Below, piece after piece: positions 34,316 through 46,800 of a stretch of 64,000 bases of DNA. A program made the translations under genes and the position numbers. Within the stretch, counting starts at the first letter, position 1. Every line of letters starts with the position of its first letter. Origin of the DNA: Dermatemys mawii (Eukaryota; Chordata; Testudines; Dermatemydidae); the NCBI GenBank assembly GCA_007922305.1, contig ML677478.1, positions 1,468,477 to 1,532,476 of the forward strand, written 5' to 3'. Below the pieces are notes generated by a model. The model did not search any database. It saw nothing but the letters and a program-made list of their open reading frames with translations, and was not told the origin of the DNA.

Positions 34316-35254
34316 ATGGAAAAGGGAAATCACTCAGAGACGACTGAGTTCATTCTCTCAGGACTGACAGATCATCCAGAGCTGCAGGTCCCTCTGTTTG
34401 TGGTGTTCCTACTGGTTTATAGCATCACCGTGGTGGGTAATGGGGGGATGATCTTGTTAATCACCATTGACCCCAAACTCCACACCCCTATGTATTTTTT
34501 ACTCAGGAATTTGTCTTTCTGTGACCTCTTCTATTCCTCGATAATTTCCCCTACGATACTGCTGACTTTCTTAGCAGAGAGGAAAAACATTTCTTTCACT
34601 GCCTGTGCTCTGCAAATGGCTCTCTCTGTCGCTTTATCAGATGTGGCATGTCTCTTGCTGGCTGCGATGGCCTATGACCGTTATGTGGCCATCAGTAAAC
34701 CTCTGCTCTATAAAGTCACCATGTCCAGGCAGCTTTGTAAACAGCTAGTGGCTGGGATGTACGCTGTGGGGTTGGTGGATTCAATAATATACACGTTTTT
34801 AACTTTTCGGCTGTCATTCTGCAGCTCCAACATCATCAATCATTTCTACTGTGACATCCCCCCACTGCTGGTGCTCTCCTGTTCTGACACCCGCATCAAT
34901 GAGATTGTGATGTTTGCCCTGAGTGTCTGCATTACAGGGATCAGCTTTGTGACTGTCCTCCTCTCCTATGTCTATATCATCTCCACCATCCTGCAGATCC
35001 ACTCCACCGAGGGCCAGCACAAAGCCTTCTCCACCTGCTCTTTCCACTTGACTCTGGTGGTCCTGTTTTATGGCACTCTCTTCTTCATGTATTTACGTCT
35101 GACCTACACCTATTCCATGGACATGGACAAAATATCCTCAGTGTTTTACTCGCTCGTGATCCCTATGTTGAACCCCCTCATCTACAGCCTGAGGAACACG
35201 AAGGTGAAGGATGCCCTGAGGAGAGCAACAAATAAACTCCTAACCAATTCTTGA
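34316..35254 (+). CDS. Olfactory receptor 3 of the array, intact, 312 aa
   Basis: Class II OR with complete frame; acceptor ends at 34244, 71 nt before the ATG. NHS site 5-7, GN at 41-42, LHTPMYFLL at 55-63, C97, ECL2 cysteines 169/179/189, [10 protein letters not shown] and [10 protein letters not shown] are all in place. This copy is among the more divergent of the array: the DRY region reads [10 protein letters not shown], with Ser replacing the usual Cys at 127; ECL2 has HFYCD for HFFCD; TM3 is preceded by ALSDVACLL where the others have DVECLL or DAECLL; and ECL3 has [12 protein letters not shown]. These may mark a distinct ligand range, which is inference. The 3' tail, NKLLTNS, is standard. 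Confidence 0.95.
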   Translation: MEKGNHSETTEFILSGLTDHPELQVPLFVVFLLVYSITVVGNGGMILLITIDPKLHTPMYFLLRNLSFCDLFYSSIISPTILLTFLAERKNISFTACALQMALSVALSDVACLLLAAMAYDRYVAISKPLLYKVTMSRQLCKQLVAGMYAVGLVDSIIYTFLTFRLSFCSSNIINHFYCDIPPLLVLSCSDTRINEIVMFALSVCITGISFVTVLLSYVYIISTILQIHSTEGQHKAFSTCSFHLTLVVLFYGTLFFMYLRLTYTYSMDMDKISSVFYSLVIPMLNPLIYSLRNTKVKDALRRATNKLLTNS

Positions 35255-35995
35255 ATCTGTCTAATTCTGTACTGGTTTAGTGATGGGGAGTGGAAACAGG
35301 TGAATTCAATTCACAGCCCATTGCAATGTAATTTCGCAGAGCTGGTGGGAGTAATGTTTATTATTTTATTGTTGTTGTTGTTATTATTATTATTATTAAT
35401 AATAATAATTTGTATTCCAAGAAGGCCTGCATGCCCCAACTTAAATCAGGGCTTTATTAGGCTATTACCCCATGAAAATTCCAGGAGGCACCTGTTTCAT
35501 ATGTGTGAATATTTGTGACATGCTTCAAAAGCATAAACCTTTTTGTATTGGGAAAGAAGAGGATACCGTCTAATCTATCTCCCTCTATTTTGTAATGGGT
35601 TTGTTTTCATTATGCAGTTGAGAGTATGAAGTGTGTGGTTTCCATGGCTGAACCAAACGGATTTTTGCTCACCCTCCTGATTCTCTGAAGCCGTTTATGT
35701 CCTCTGTGGAGTTGTTGTAGAGATTGTCACCTGGTTTGTATCCATGCATGTGGAGGAGAAAGGTGATTTCCATCACAATGGCCTTTAGTTGAAGTTAAGG
35801 GAGCAACTAAACAAGTAAGAACAAGGGAAACATATCCAAAAGAGAACATGTGAGAATCTGCACTGAACTGAATACAAAATAGTATGGAAAGGGTGAGTTT
35901 TCTCTACCATATATATTAAACACAAAGAAAAAGTCATATCAGACACCTAGATGTTTATGTCACATCAGCAGGTTAGCTATGAGGTCTTAGTCTTA
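35255..35995 (+). repeat. OR3 3' flank with (TTG/TTA)n microsatellite
   Basis: The first about 150 bp match the other OR 3' flanks. A trinucleotide run (ttg, tta, then taa) lies at about 35368-35410 and is partly self-complementary. After about 35440 the similarity to other units stops and nothing is recognised. Confidence 0.6.
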
Positions 35996-36280
35996 GGCCT
36001 TGTCTTCACTAGGGGGGTGGATCGACTGCAGATACGCAACTTCAGCTACATGAATCACGTAGCTGACATTTGCATATCTGCAGCCGACTTACCTGCCGTC
36101 CTCACGGAGGCGGCAGTCAGCGGCGCACTCCCCCGTCGACTCCAGCTTACGCCTCTGGTCAAGCTGGAATTATGGAGTCGACGGGGGCAGTGCTGGCGAT
36201 CGATTTAATACGTCTTGATGAAATGCGATAAATCAATCACCATAAGATCGATCTTTCCCCGCTGTAGTGAAGACAAGGCC
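35996..36280. mobile_element. PIF/Harbinger-type MITE with perfect 16-bp ends
   Basis: Ends ggccttgtcttcacta and tagtgaagacaaggcc are perfect inverted repeats. Flanks are tta and ata, consistent with a decayed 3-bp target duplication. Contains inverted 'gtcgac' and 'gatcgat' motifs. 285 bp, no transposase. Confidence 0.78.
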
Positions 36281-37255
36281 ATAGTTGTGCGGGAAAGTAC
36301 TATGCACTCTGAACAATCGGGATTCTGGAAATTGTACAGCTCGGGTTATGGTGAGTGAGAAATGGATAGAGCTGGGACAATATCTGATTTTTGAGTTCAT
36401 GGGTGGTAAAAGAAAGTGTAAAATAAATTCAGTTCAACGTGAACCAAATCTGAAAATTCCCTAAATTTTTGGTAAATTGAAAACATTGACGAAAATATCC
36501 TGTGGGGTCGAAGGAAATATTTATCATGACCAGAAATGAAACATTTCATTTCCTTCCTGGAATCTTTTTGATGTAAAAGCAAAGATAATGTAGGGCCACA
36601 CTGACAAAATGGATGGGAATGGAAGAGGTGGCAATGGTGCTGTTTCCCTTGTAGACTATAAACGAGTGATAAGTTCACTCCCATGGGAAGTGGAAGATTC
36701 AGGGCAATTCCCTCTCTGTGTGATGGAGAGAAGCCATCTGACAGTGAGTCTCCCACATTGCCGGACAGTACCCTGGTGCATGGGCTATGTTCTGTCCTGC
36801 ATCATTCTCAGAACTGGTCTGCACTACTGCTGTAAATTGATCTAAGTTACGCTACTTCACGTTGACTAAGTTAGTCTGATTTACAGCGGTGTCCACACTG
36901 TGCTATGTCATCGGGAGAATTACGTAACAGCAGATGTGTAACACAGATGATCCAACAGCATTAGTGTAGACGAGCACTGAGTAAGATCCATAATAGGACA
37001 CAGTGTCTGAGGGAGTTGGAGCACAGACTTTAACAGGTGAGAGTTCTCCCATCGATTTAGCATGTCTTTTCCAGACCTGCTCAATCAACACCATTTCATC
37101 TATCGCAGTAGTCCCAATATAGCCAGTAATGTAGCTGTGGCCTCAGTCTCTCCTGTTAAAGCTGTTGCATTGTGGATAAAACACAGGAAGAACCACAGGG
37201 CCAGAAAGAGAGAATGACTCTATAGACAAATAAGGGGCAAGGGGTTCGGGGCACC
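36281..37255. other. Mostly gene-free, one possible MITE
   Basis: About 36815-36980 resembles a further MITE ('ggtctgcactactgctgtaa', ending 'gtgtagacgagcactgag'), but the ends are poor. The rest is unrecognised. Confidence 0.4.
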
Positions 37256-39004
37256 CACATGCTCAACTTCATGTCTCTGTTCCAATAGAACAATTTTGAA
37301 AGGAGAGATTGAGAGCAGCCCAGACTGGAATAGCACAGCATTCAGGGGCTGGGATGCTTTTTGGAAATACAGGAAACCCAAGTGCACATCTTTGTCCAGC
37401 ACAGAAGAGAAGCGGGAATTGAATCTGGATCTCCCACCTCACAGGTAAACATCCCTACTAATGAGCTAAGAATTACAAAGAGAGGAAACATCACCGCCTC
37501 CTACTGGCAGCTGTTTTAGGGACCAACACCTAAATCAAACGCCCCCATACACATTGCTTTGCAACAAGGCTGTTAGGAGACTTTGTAACACACTGGTGAA
37601 TAGTTTCAGGTCAACCGCAATGGCATTGTTTTTTTACAATAAATTATTAATCCAGAAGAAATTCACCCATTTCTAGATACTTTAGTGTCCCAATCCTGGG
37701 AAATTACTTAAAGAGATTTTTGGAGAGGTGAGCAACATATGAAGTGGAATACAGTCACCTTAGTTTCTTATCATATTCAAAAGACCTCACGTTACCCGTA
37801 ATAGCTCTGGAGCTGCTTTCTGGAATTACTTTGAGATTTGCTCCCTGGATCATCTTTGCTATCAGGACAACAGGTGTACACAGCACATGCAATTAATGTT
37901 GTTGCCCCTCTGAATTTCATTTCCAGAAGGAAAGACATGGCAACAACATTAATTTCATGTGCTGTGTTGTCGTGGTAGGGAAGATGATCCAGGGAGCAAA
38001 TTTAAAAGTCATCCCAGGAAGAAGCTCTAGAGGTATTAACAGTAACGTTGGTGTGGTTAGCAAACAGGGAAAGATTAAACTCTGATTTTTATGGTTCTGA
38101 TTTTATGGTTGTGAGCAGGTACAGCTTCGGAGCAGGCAATGCTTCCATCTTCAACTCATTGTAAGTGAAGGGAGGAAAAATAAAGAGGTACCAGCAAGTC
38201 ATGGGTGAACAAGTCAGTTTCAGAGCATTTTGGCGTTTAATTGAAATGACCATGAGCCATTCATGGGAAGGGAAGGAAGGAATGATCCAGAGAGGAGAAA
38301 TTTCAACTCTTCTGAACATATTTACCTATCAAAAGAAGGAAAGAGGTCTAGCAAGGGAGGGAGAAGAGTGATTGGAAAAGGAAAGAAAAATAGTTTTAAG
38401 AGGAAGGGAGAAAACTCAACCATTGATTCAGGGACTGTCTATACTAAAGCCATTACATTGACTCAGCTATGATGTGCAGCAGTGCCATAGTGTAGATGCT
38501 TTCCACATTGATGGAAGAGTTATTCCTTTGATGTAGTTACTCCACATCTTTGAGAGGCAGTAGCTAAGTCAATGGAAGAATTACACTGAGAGTCAGTATA
38601 AGCTAAGTGCCTAATACAGGGTGTGAAAGTACCCTCCTCGTACGATGGAGCTCTGTTGATCTTATTTTTAAGCATAAAACATGCCTCGGAGAAGCTGGTG
38701 ATGGAAACGACTAGTTGTGAAATCTAGTCCTATGTCCCTACCAGGGCAGCAGAATCCCCTTCTGTTCCCTTTGTTCAGGGTCATTGGAAATATTCCAGCT
38801 GTCCAAGCTTTTCAGTAGAGATTATTCTGCATTCAGATCGAGATCAGTGACCGGTTGTGCGTGTGTAGTGGGTGCTGTGTGTGTGTCTGGTGTGCATTGG
38901 GCACTCTGTGTGTGCATGTGGTTGGGGGGTACAGTGAAGCTGAATGTCTAGTGTACGTAGGTGTGTGTCCCTTGCCCTGGCCAGTGCTTAGGCTGGTGTC
39001 CCCC
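37256..39004 (+). repeat. OR-type distal 3' flank (displaced)
   Basis: Paralogous to 4260-6400 and 55260-56760. It holds a SINE fragment (37395-37580, minus), an inverted-repeat scar (37806-38030), the MITE-like segment from about 38435 and short TG tracts at 38860-38930. No gene; frames at 38165-38472 recur in other copies only as part of the repeat. Confidence 0.6.
37806..38030. repeat. Imperfect palindrome, arms about 95 bp
   Basis: Left arm (37806-37905: agctgctttctgg, tttgctccctggatcat, gcacatgcaattaatgttg) and right arm (37937-38030) are inverted copies around a spacer of about 30 bp. The paralogues at 5050-5290 and 55640-55830 have only the right-arm orientation. Confidence 0.72.
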
Positions 39005-39930
39005 CTCCTCCCACTGCAGGGGTCCTTGTGAGATGTGGAGGGGACCTTGAGATCTCATCTAGTCCAGTCCCCTGCACTCATGGCAGTTCTAAGTATTATC
39101 GAGACCAGCGGTCTCCAAACTTTATGAGACGAGGGCCATATTAGGTTTTTGAAGTGGCTTTACAGGCTGAAGCAACTGTGAAAAAGTTAAATATATGCAA
39201 ATGTATGCAAAATCCTTAAAAAAACACTACTACTCTACTGTGTCAGTGTTGCATCAAATTTTAAATTAGGTATAAAAGTAGCTGTATAATCAATGCAGGT
39301 CCTGTGAAATCACACAAAATATTTGTCAATTCATTAAAAATCTTTTCACTTTTTTATTTTATTTATTTCTAAAAACTCACCAATTTGTATCCTACAAATA
39401 CACATATTCAAAAGTGTGGCTGTACTTTGGTAAGAGAAGCTCCAGGTTCCCATTGTTGGTTGGGACTGTTTGATTCAGTGCTGTAGTTAAAATTTAACCC
39501 TTTGCTCCTCCAGCCACTGCCGTGCCCCCCCACTTTGCTCATCTGGGTGAGCCCCTGCCCCCCACTTTGCTTCTACAGCCATGTCATGGGGAGCTTCACC
39601 CCTCAACACATGAGCCGCCAACACCACCTTGTGTGTGTGGGAGGGAGGGGGCAGCAGCGGCTTCTCCACCTGTCTGATCAGCTGTGGGGGGCCGGACAAA
39701 TCGAAGCCGTGCGCCGGATCCGGCCCCTGGGATGTAGTTTGGAGACCCCTGATCTAGACCATCCCTGACAGCTGTTTGTCTAACCTGCTCTTAAAAATCT
39801 CAAGTGGTGGAGATTCCACAACCTTCCTGGGCAAGTTATTCCAGTGCTTAGCCACCCTCACTCTTGGGATGTTTCTACTCATGTCCAGCCTAAACTACCC
39901 TTGCTGCAACTCCATCTGTTCATGTCCTAT
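39005..39930 (-). mobile_element. CR1 LINE 3' fragment split by a second hAT family
   Basis: Halves 39030-39105 and 39752-39930 rejoin into one minus-strand CR1 end ('ctcatctagtccagtcccct', then 'ctgtttgtctaacctgctct'). Confidence 0.82.
39106..39751. mobile_element. Non-autonomous hAT element inside CR1
   Basis: Ends cagcggtctccaaactt and gtagtttggagacccctg are inverted repeats. 8-bp flanks are atcgagac (39098-39105) and atctagac (39752-39759). It is a different family from the element at 6508, yet sits at the same position of the CR1 sequence. 646 bp, no transposase frame. Confidence 0.84.
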
Positions 39931-40439
39931 CCCCCCCGCACCCCCCGCGCCTCTCTCACACACACATGTTGTTTTGCAATTTTGTTGCTAAACTCTGAGC
40001 CTCTTTCCCCTGACAACTAGGGACTTCTCTACCTTACCTTGTTTGAGCAGGACACACTTGCCTGCTGCAAAAGCAGATCCAACTCTGAACCATATCCCCC
40101 AGAAGCTGCAGGCTTAACTGAAAACAGCTTAAGAAGTGTTCCTGTTTCCATCACTCAGACGCCTAGCTGCCAGTGGGGTCCAAACCCCAACTAAATCTGT
40201 TTTACCCTGGATAAAGTTTATCCAGGGTAAACTCATAAACTGTTCACCCTCCATAACACTGATAGAGAGATATGCACAGCTGTTTGCCCTCCCCCAGGTA
40301 TTAATACATACTCTGGGTTAATTAATAAGTATAAAGTGATTTGATTATATACAAAAAGAAGAATTTAAGTGGTTCCAAGTAATAAGAGACAGAACAAAGT
40401 GAATTACCAAACAAAATAAAACAAAACATGCAAGTCTAA
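39931..40439 (-). repeat. LTR-like DNA related to family B
   Basis: From about 39990 it matches 57130-57375 ('gcaaaagcagatccaactct', 'cccagaagctgcaggctta'). The TGTGACAGG start seen at 57096 is missing here. It runs into copy A3, so B-like and A-like parts may be one composite element. Confidence 0.5.
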
Positions 40440-41465
40440 GCCCAATACAGAAAAAAACTACATGCAGGTAAATCTCAACCACAGAGATATTCCAATAATC
40501 CTCTTTTACAGACTAGGCTTCCTCCTAGTCTCTGTCCAGCAATCACTCACACTCCTGTAGTTACTGTACTTTCTTCCAGTTTCTTCCAGGCATTTCCTTG
40601 GGGAGGAGAGGCTAGCTTTTGTGCCAGCTAAAGACAAAATGGAGGGGTTTTGCCAGGGGCTTATACAGTCTCTCTCTTGTGTGTGGAAACTACTTCCCCT
40701 CTCCTGTGAAGAATCCAGATGCAAGCTATCTTTGTGCATCTGTAGCCATGGATCAGTACCTGGGCCCATCCCTGTGGTGACCGCACTCTTCCATCTCAAT
40801 CAAACACTACTGTCAGTCAGCACCCCACCTTTGGTGTTACTGGGATATTTTCTAGGTTGGTGGCTGTGACATATAAGCGTCCAACCCAGACTTATCAGCA
40901 GCTGTGTCACACCTGACTGCAACCTTTCAATGCCTTGATGCAGTGGCTTCTACCTGGGCCACTCAGAAACAACCGTCTAGCAAGCACATCATACCCTGAG
41001 CATGTGTGTATCTACAGCCTGGCAGGGAATAGTTGGGTTACCCTCAGGCTCTCACCACACTTGGTTATACTTCAAGGGGACCCCAACACACACCCTAGTC
41101 TTCGATTTCCCTCCACAAATGTACATCCTGTGCTGCCCAGTCTTCTCTTGGACTATACAAACTACATTGTCCATTATTTCTTTAATAGCACTAATATCCA
41201 TGCAACTTAGTTTCTCAGACACTTCTATTTAAACACACTGCATTAGATAAAACAATAAAACAAAATTTATTGACTACAAAGATAGATTTCAAGTGAGTGT
41301 AAATAAGGAGGCCTAGAAGTCAGACATGGGTTCAAGAAAAATAAAGCTAGAATGCAACTTGTGCCTAAGTTAACAAATGATGTGAAATTCAAAGCAAAAG
41401 TTTCTTCAGCACGTGCTTCAGCAGTCTTACTGCCAAACTTCTTAGGTCAGGACTCCTCCCCCAGT
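40440..41465 (-). repeat. LTR-like retroelement copy A3
   Basis: Co-linear with 1-1010. It carries the minus-strand AATAAA (near 41265) and ends sharply at about 41465, where the OR4 flank begins; the stretch present after A1 and A2 is deleted. Confidence 0.6.
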
Positions 41466-41686
41466 GGTGGTATCTGAAGTACGCCCGTGGTATTTCTGAG
41501 TCAAAATATTAAATTATTAGTGAAAGATTTTGTTCTTAAAAAAACCACCTTTGTGGTTGAGGTCTACACAGCACCCGGCTTGCACTGAAAACAGCAGGAT
41601 GAAATATATCCCTGACCTCCTACTCTGTAACTCTGGGAGAAATTGCATCATTTAATAACACAGTAGGAAAGAGTGGGTCAAATTAA
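41466..41686 (+). repeat. Distal 5' flank of OR4, shortened
   Basis: Matches 1885-2120 of the OR1 unit. The upstream 450 bp or so seen in other units is missing. Confidence 0.6.
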
Positions 41687-41896
41687 TCCCCAAGGCACCA
41701 ATTACACCAAGGTGAGTTTGGTTCATTGAACACATTAATTAGGTGTTATGGGGCTCTGAGCTCAGCTATTTGCAGTTGCTTCAGGAATCATGTCCCAGAG
41801 ATCAAACGTCTCAGTATAAAACTTCCCGAATGCTCCAAACTGGCAGTTTCTGTCGCTAGGGAAACGCCACCAAACTTCTCGCTCTCTCCTCAGCAG
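41687..41896 (+). promoter_or_regulatory. Predicted OR4 promoter and untranslated exon 1
   Basis: O/E-like tccccaaggc at 41687-41696 (one palindromic base changed), TAATTA at 41736-41741, TATAAAA at 41815-41821, donor CAG|GTACGTG with the exon ending at 41896. Spacings are 49, 79 and 81 bp. The predicted intron is 41897-42493 (597 bp). Confidence 0.62.
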
Positions 41897-42564
41897 GTAC
41901 GTGCGATTCTACAATATTACAGTCACACACACACACGCAGACACCATGGTGATTGGTTGGAATTGAACTCAAGACCTCCAGCACTAAAAGCCTCAGTCCC
42001 AGCTCCTACCCCTTCAGCTTAAAAAGCAAAATCCTTGGTTGGAAAAAAATGCTATTTACATAGTCACTGGAGCCAGGGCTTTCCATGATGTCTGTGGGTT
42101 TTCATACAAGCTAAAGTAAATGCCAAAACGCTTAAGTAGCTTTACCCCAAACCGACATGCCAAGCCACAGAGCTCAGCTTGTCCAAAGTGGGTAGAAAGT
42201 TTGACACTCCTTTACTCTCACCCCTTCCTTAGCTAAGGAATAATCTCTTCAGACTGATTCTCTCACAGCAGAGATACAAGTCACTGTTTTCTGTTTGAAT
42301 TGGTAAACAGGATTGTTTGTGTGGGGGGCATGATTAACCTGTGTGTCATTGTATATACGCAGCGTGTACTTTATCAGACACCTGGAATGACGAGCTGTGA
42401 ACATCTGGCTCTGTGGATGAAGCCCTTCCCTGAGCGGGTACTGATGTTCATTAACAAACTGATCTCCATTTATCTTCACTTACTTCATTACAGAGAAGAG
42501 ACAAGTTTTCCACACCATCCACCTGCCCACATCTCTGTAGTTGTCTGATCTCTGTTCAGAGGAG

Positions 42565-43485
42565 ATGGAAAAGGGGAATCACTCAGAGGCGACTGAGTTC
42601 ATTCTCTCAGGATTGACAGATCGTCCGGAGCTGCAGTTTCCCCTCTTTGCGGTGTTCCTACTGATGTATGGTATCACCCTGGTGGTGAATGGGGGGATGA
42701 TCTTGTTAATCACGATTGACCCCCGACTCCACACCCCCATGTACTTTTTCCTGATGAATTTGTCTTTCTGTGACCTCTGCTTATCCTCGATAATTTCCCC
42801 TACGTTGTTGCTGACTTTCTTAGCTGAGAGAAAAAGTATATCTTACACTGCCTGTGCTGTGCAAATGGCTCTCTGTATCGCTTTTGCAGATGTTGAGTGC
42901 CTCTTGCTGGCTGTGATGGCGTATGACCGTTATGTGGCCATCTGTAAACCACTGCTCTATACGGTCACCATGTCCAGGCAGCTTTGTAAACAGCTGGTGG
43001 CTGGGGTGTACGCTGGGGGGTTGGTGGATTCAATGGTAAACATTTATTTTACATTTCGGCTGTCATTCTGCAACTCCAAGATCATCAATCATTTCTTCTG
43101 TGACACCCCCCTGCTGTTGGCGCTCTCCTGTTCTGACACCCGCATCAATGAGATTGTGATGTTTGCTTTCACGAGCTGCATTCAAGGGATCAGCTTAGTG
43201 ATTGTCTTCTTCTCCTATGTCTATATCATCTCCACTGTCCTGCAGTTCCGGTCTGCTAAGGGCTGGCAGAAAACCTTCTCCACCTGCGCTTTCCACTTGA
43301 CCGCAGTGGTTCTTCTTTTCGGAACCATCCTCTTCATATATCTGTGTCCCCCCTCCAGCTATTCAATGAACACAGACAAAGTGGCCTCAGTGTTTTACAC
43401 GGTGATGATCCCCGTATTGAACCCCCTCATCTACAGCTTGAGGAACACGGAGGTGAAGGACGCCCTGAGGAAAGCAATGAATTAA
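42565..43485 (+). CDS. Olfactory receptor 4 of the array, 306 aa (C-terminal 6 residues lost)
   Basis: Class II OR with all seven transmembrane segments; acceptor ends at 42493, 71 nt before the ATG. NHS 5-7, LHTPMYFFL 55-63, C97, [10 protein letters not shown] 118-127, ECL2 cysteines and NPLIYSL in TM7 are present. TM1 has Val at residue 41 instead of Gly. The protein stops after KAMN, because the lysine codon AAA that follows in the other five genes is TAA here. Only the last six tail residues are lost, so function may persist. Other changes: FFSYVYI in TM5, [10 protein letters not shown] in TM6 and a longer run of changes at the start of ECL3 ([15 protein letters not shown]). An in-frame TTG at 42541 is not accepted as a start. 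Confidence 0.92.
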   Translation: MEKGNHSEATEFILSGLTDRPELQFPLFAVFLLMYGITLVVNGGMILLITIDPRLHTPMYFFLMNLSFCDLCLSSIISPTLLLTFLAERKSISYTACAVQMALCIAFADVECLLLAVMAYDRYVAICKPLLYTVTMSRQLCKQLVAGVYAGGLVDSMVNIYFTFRLSFCNSKIINHFFCDTPLLLALSCSDTRINEIVMFAFTSCIQGISLVIVFFSYVYIISTVLQFRSAKGWQKTFSTCAFHLTAVVLLFGTILFIYLCPPSSYSMNTDKVASVFYTVMIPVLNPLIYSLRNTEVKDALRKAMN

Positions 43486-43536
43486 CTCCTAAACAATTCT
43501 TGAATCAATTTAACTCTGTACTGGTTTAGTGATTGG

Positions 43537-43538
<2 letters not shown>

Positions 43539-43581
<43 letters not shown>
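43539..43581 (+). repeat. (GT)n microsatellite
   Basis: An uninterrupted GT tract of about 43 bp that begins only about 50 bp after the OR4 stop. In other units the TG tracts lie about 2.1 kb after the gene, so it marks a deletion junction. Confidence 0.95.
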
Positions 43582-43582
<1 letters not shown>

Positions 43583-43671
43583 TGGAGGTACAGTGGAGAT
43601 GAATGTCTAGCATCGGGGTGTGTGTGTATTCCTTGCCATGCCCAGTGCTCAGGCTGGCATCCCCCAGGTGC

Positions 43672-43880
43672 AGGGCCCTTTCTGAGATCAGAGAATTGTT
43701 GGACTAGAAGGGGACTTTGAGGGGTCAACTAGACCAGTCCCCTGCGCTCATGGCACTTCTAAGTATTATCTAGAGCATCTCTGACAGGTGTTTGTCCAAC
43801 CTGCTCTTAAAAATCTTCAGTGGTGGAGATTCTACAACTTCCCTGGGCAATTTATTCCAGTTTTAACCACCCTGACATTA
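43672..43880 (-). mobile_element. CR1 LINE 3' fragment
   Basis: Unsplit relative of the CR1 at 6411, keeping 'tctaagtattatctagagca', the site at which two hAT elements landed elsewhere. It opens block B copy 2. Confidence 0.85.
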
Positions 43881-46800
43881 GGTGCTCCTGGCAGATAAAG
43901 GCTCAGGGTACCCAGAACAGCAGGTAAAGGCCATTGAAGGACTTATCCTCCATCAGCTTAGCTCATTCTTTTTTTTTCAACCCAGTTACAGTTTTGATCT
44001 TCACAACATCCCTTGGCAACATGTTCCACAGGCTGACTCTGTATTGGGCGAAGAATTGTTCCCTTTTGTTTGTTTTCAGCTTATTGCCTATTAATTTGAA
44101 GGAGGGAAGGGAGAGGAGCTGGAAAGAGGCACATAAGTCCCCACGGCTGACAGGAGAGGAGCGGAAGGTGGATTGGAGCCATCCTGTTCCCATGACTCAA
44201 AAGAGGAGGGGAACAGGAGCAGACGAATGGTCCTGACTCTATTGATCACAGGACGGGAGGGGGCAGGAGCCAAAGGGATGTCCTGTTCCCACTTCTCATA
44301 GGACGGGAGGGGGCAGGAGGACAGCGTGGTCCTTGTGTGAGGTAGTTAAGCTGAACTAAATCCTCATATACATATGTTAGAACAATGGAAGACTTCTTCA
44401 ATCACCCTAACTGCCATCTCTCAGGGAGGCATATTAACTACGCTGATGGAAGAGTCCCTCCCATTGATGCAGGTAGTGTCTACACTGAAGTGTAGCAACC
44501 ATGCCAATGTAGTGTTTCAAGTGTAGATAAGCCCTAAGTTTCCACTAGCAAAATCATCGAGGTGCCTAAAATTCTGCCACCAGAGATGTGCACAGCTTCC
44601 TCAGTCCCCAGATGGCTGAGCAACTCAGTGCCAAACCACCACTGCCTGTAAGGCTGGCAGTAGTCCCACCGGTCTTTTAAGGATGGGGAAACTCCAAAAT
44701 ACTGTTACCCAGGGTTTCCAGATACCACAGCGTTGGTAATTTAATGTTTCAGTCCAGATGGTGACAGGAACTAATCAATGGGAACACAACGCTCTGGCTG
44801 AGGAAATATTAACACAAAAAAGTGTGGTCTTATCTAAAACTACAATTTATTTGATATTAAGCACACACAGAGAGAAACAATCAGTTTAGAACATCCCAGA
44901 TATAGTGACCAATAGCCTAATATGGTTTTAAATCATTCCCAACTGGACTTCACAGGGCCCTCTTTCAATTCAGCTGATGGGGAGTTTAGACGTCATCTCA
45001 TTCCCAAAGAAAAGCTCCCTCGGTTTCCTCAAGATACTTATATTTACCAAATCTTTTATGGCTAACTCTAACAAAGCACATAACCTATAGCGTCTTCTAG
45101 TGGAGCAGCATAATAACCTCTGCTGAGAAACCAAATCTCTTAATTTCATCAAATTGCTCATTATCTCACAACACTCCTAGTGTTTCCAGACATAACAACA
45201 TGTTAAGGACCCCTGAAAACAAGGTTACTATTCAGTTACTTTCCTCCATAACTTTCTGTCCCATCCTCCCATTCTAAATAAGAAACTGAAAATATGCAGC
45301 TGTCCGACCTTGTCTCACAAAGACCTATTATTCCTAGTTATGTGATGTTTGGTTTTCAGCTGGCAGTGGCTGCACATACAAAATGGCTGACAGCAGTAGT
45401 GACAGGTTCTGGGGTACACACAGGAATGTCAAATTCCAGGGCAACAATATGAGTCAAAATTTAGAATCATAGAATCATGGAATATTAGGGTTGAGAGGGA
45501 CCTCAGGAGGCATCTAGTCCAACCCCCTGCTCAAAGCAGGATCAACCCCAACTATATCATTCAATCCAGGAATTTGTTAAGCCAGGCCTTAAAAACCTTT
45601 AAGGATGGATATTTCACCACCTCCCTAGTAGCCCATTCCAGTGCTTCACCAGCCTCCTTGTGAAATAGTATTTCCTAATGTCCAATCTTTCATCCCACAT
45701 AAAATCTTTTATCATTTCTAGTGAGCACAGTTGCATCGAGATTTTCAGCCAACTTCTTCATTAGGGCACAGAAACATGCACTTCAGCAAAACTTTCCCTT
45801 TGCAGGATCAATACTCAGAAAGAATTTCTCTCTGTAATTTCTATGATCCCATTTTTCTGAGGACAGAGGACTGACAATGAAAGTTTTGCGTAAGCCAGAC
45901 ACGTACTATCATCCTTTTTATTAATTTATTCAAATCCTCCACAAATGGTCTATGTCACCACACATTTATTTATTGCCATAACTCGTTTCATTTCCTTCTT
46001 TCAGTCCTCCCAGGAGCAGCCATAATATTTTATAATAGATTCACAGGCAAATAAACACTCGTCCTTCTCGTGCTCTCTCCCACGTTCTAGAGGAATGAAA
46101 AAGCTGTGGAAAGAGGTGCAGGCAGTTAAAATGGCTCTCGGCAGCAGAGTAGATGCTGAGACAATGTCATTGGACTTCCCTGTGATGCTGTTTCTGTACA
46201 TGGAATGTTGGTTCCATTCGCTGAACAGGATGTGGGGAAAAAAAAATATCTGTGACCTAGAGCTGAAAACAACCGTATCCATTGCAAGACCCGTCATCTG
46301 TCTGGGCTCACGGATCTTGACCTTCTCCCTGGATTGGAACTGGTGATGCAAAGGGGAAAGGCACTGTGTTTCAGCCTCAAAACCTTGAGCCGTTCCCTTT
46401 CCCCAAAACTGTCTTTCTCAAAATTCTTACTCTTTATCCCCCCACCCCATTGCTCAGCAATTAGCTCCCTGCTTCAATTCTGCAGGGCCGACCACAACAC
46501 AGCAGAAGGAGTCTTTCACAGAGAAAGACTTTTTTTCACTTGATATCCCTGTCAACGTGGTGCTGACCTAGCGGGTTGTTTAAGTGATTTGCTCGGTTTG
46601 TGGCAGAGCAAAAGAATGATAACATCTCTGCTGAGTCCGAGTCCAGGAGACCATCCCCCCTCCATGGATCAGGGAGAGATGGATGAAATGATTCCATTCG
46701 AACCCAAAAGAATGTGTGATTCCGTGACCCAAAATCTTTAAATAAATACATATCGGGTCAAATTTAATACCCCAAACCAAAACGTATGCATGTCCCATTA

